The translations under genes were made by a program, and so were the position numbers. This document shows, in pieces, positions 31,897-33,167 of a DNA stretch of 33,167 nucleotides (positions are counted from its first letter, which is position 1; every line of letters starts with the position of its first letter). Origin of the DNA: JAKJBL01 sp964461335 (GTDB lineage: Bacteria; Bacillota; Clostridia; Christensenellales; CAG-138); the NCBI GenBank assembly GCA_964461335.1, contig CAYWTY010000011.1, forward strand, positions 1 through 33,167, given 5' to 3'. The notes beneath the pieces were generated by a model, which worked only from the letters and a program-made list of their open reading frames with translations, did no database searches and was not told where the DNA came from.

Positions 31897-33167
31897 TTAC
31901 TGCACTTTTTGTTCTAATGAACCTATTAATGAACTATTATGCGTATTTTTAATGGATACTCTCGCATATGAGCCAATCATGTCAGAGACACCAGGGAAAT
32001 ATACGGTTTTAAAACATGAAAGTTTCCCATATAGCATCTTAGTTCGTTTGTCGAAACCATCAACCAAAACTTCGCATACTCTGCCTAAGTATTTTTCATT
32101 CGTTCTTCGCGATTGAATCTCCTGCAGGGTATTTAGGCGTTGTAGGCGCTCTTTTTTTATAGGTAGAGGAATCTGTCCGGGCAGGTTAACTGCGGCAGTT
32201 CCAGTTCGTGGCGAAAACATAAATGTATAAGCAGCAGAAAACCCAACTTCGCTAACAAGTGAAAGAGTATCTGCAAAATCTTCCTCTGTCTCTCCAGGGA
32301 ACCCAACAATAATATCTGTTGTTAGTTCAATATTGGGGATTGCATGACGTACGCTGCGTGCCAGCTCCAAATAATCTTGCCGAGTATAACCACGGTTCAT
32401 CAACTTTAGAATATTAGTACTCCCTGATTGCACGGGCAGATGCAGATGGCTGCATATTTTAGGTAGTTCTGCCATAGTTGCTATTAGTTCGTGCGTTAAG
32501 TCTTTGGGATGCGATGTCATAAAGCGTATTCTTTTAATATCGTCTATATCATTAATCATTTTAAGAAGCTTTGAAAAGCTTATACCATCGATATCATTTC
32601 CATATGAATTGACATTTTGGCCTAAAAGGAGCACTTCGCTATAACCTTCCCCTGCAAGCGCCTGTATTTCTTTAACTATCCTTTCCGGCTGCCTCGAACG
32701 CTCTCTCCCCCTGACATATGGTACAATACAGTAGGTACAAAAATTATTACAACCATGCATAATACTAATGCTGGCAGAAACACTTGGAGTACGTGTTGTA
32801 GGTAAATCTTCCTGTATATCATCGTCTATTCCCTGTATAAAGAGTATTCGTTCTCCGCTAAACACTTGCTGCAGCAGCTGGGGAAGCTTATGGAGGGCAT
32901 TAGTGCCTAGAATAAGATCTACAAAAGGGAAACGATGATATAAACGCGTTGCTACTTCGCTCTGCTGCATCATGCAGCCGCATACAGCAATGACCAAATT
33001 GGGTTTTTCAAGCTTCATTTTTTGAAGCGCACCAACATTGCCGAAAACACGCTTTTCAGCATGCTCTCGGACACAGCATGTATTAAACAGTATGATATCC
33101 GCCTGATCTTTGCCTGAAGCGCTTAGACCCATTGCATCTAGAATGCCTGCAATCTTCTCACTATCAT
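31897..33167 (-). CDS. miaB: tRNA-2-methylthio-N6-dimethylallyladenosine synthase (5' end cut off)
   Basis: Radical-SAM enzyme that adds a methylthio group to i6A37 of tRNA, acting after MiaA, encoded in the same cluster. The frame stays open to the right edge: codons before Met at 33132 read DSEKIAGILDA, the usual MiaB sequence, so that Met is internal and the true start lies beyond 33167. About 15 residues are missing, including the first N-terminal cluster Cys. Visible are the other two cluster ligands (FNTCCVRE and VCGCMMQ), the radical-SAM CNNFCTYC (Cys-x3-Cys-x2-Cys) and a C-terminal TRAM domain. Its stop overlaps the longer ylbF-like start by one base. Confidence 0.94.
   Translation of the reverse strand, partial: DSEKIAGILDAMGLSASGKDQADIILFNTCCVREHAEKRVFGNVGALQKMKLEKPNLVIAVCGCMMQQSEVATRLYHRFPFVDLILGTNALHKLPQLLQQVFSGERILFIQGIDDDIQEDLPTTRTPSVSASISIMHGCNNFCTYCIVPYVRGRERSRQPERIVKEIQALAGEGYSEVLLLGQNVNSYGNDIDGISFSKLLKMINDIDDIKRIRFMTSHPKDLTHELIATMAELPKICSHLHLPVQSGSTNILKLMNRGYTRQDYLELARSVRHAIPNIELTTDIIVGFPGETEEDFADTLSLVSEVGFSAAYTFMFSPRTGTAAVNLPGQIPLPIKKERLQRLNTLQEIQSRRTNEKYLGRVCEVLVDGFDKRTKMLYGKLSCFKTVYFPGVSDMIGSYARVSIKNTHNSSLIGSLEQKVQ

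Noticed and set aside
32997..33132. Met at 33132 as the miaB start
   Set aside because: Upstream codons continue in frame to the window edge with the conserved MiaB sequence DSEKIAGILDA, so the gene is cut by the edge.

Overview
The window looks like core chromosome of an anaerobic-type Gram-positive bacterium of the Bacillota, most likely class Clostridia. The evidence is the gene set and order: dgt-dnaG-rpoD, RNase Y, a YlmC/YmxH-type PRC-barrel protein, a cysteine desulfurase paired with a rhodanese-less ThiI, and a minus-strand cluster miaB-ylbF-mutS-mutL-miaA-hfq-(methionine gamma-lyase family). Sites resembling sigma-A promoters (TTGACA/TATAAT) and strong GGAGG ribosome binding sites fit this. 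The DNA is moderately AT-rich by eye. I see no tRNA or rRNA gene, CRISPR array, transposase or prophage gene.

Layout. 1-157 is the end of an unrecognised gene. 308-2242 encodes a two-domain NAD synthetase whose glutaminase domain has lost its catalytic Lys and Cys. 2333-6344 is dgt-dnaG-rpoD (dNTP turnover, primase, primary sigma factor). 6612-8156 is RNase Y with its own strong promoter and a terminator-like hairpin in its leader. 8276-9202 is an M19 dipeptidase behind a nested hairpin. 9261-11698 runs from an apparent promoter through a double-zinc-ribbon protein, a STAS anti-anti-sigma factor, an RsbW-like protein that has lost its ATP-binding motifs, a SigB-type sigma factor and an intact, cysteine-rich RsbW-like ATPase. 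On the minus strand at 11751-13705 are pgeF, nrdR, the PRC-barrel gene and rpsU. 14022-16751 is purA-purB (IMP to AMP). mntP is convergent with purB. 17649-20022 is the cysteine desulfurase-thiI sulfur relay. 20371-21777 is a sodium:neurotransmitter-symporter family transporter. 21998-23252 is proC-rnhA. 23353-24429 is a XerS-like tyrosine recombinase preceded by a perfect 14-bp inverted repeat. 24481-33167 is the minus-strand tRNA-modification, mismatch-repair and Hfq cluster, cut off inside miaB.

Most genes are housekeeping. The points that stand out are the degenerate glutaminase in NadE, the partner-switching locus with one apparently dead and one live GHKL protein, the palindrome overlapping a promoter just upstream of the Xer-type recombinase (operator or a dif-like site), and several structured leaders. 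RNase Y and a YlbF-family protein, which in Bacillus subtilis belongs to the complex that directs RNase Y, are both present about 23 kb apart. Starts were chosen by ribosome binding site and family length. All statements about homology are from reading the translations, with no database search.
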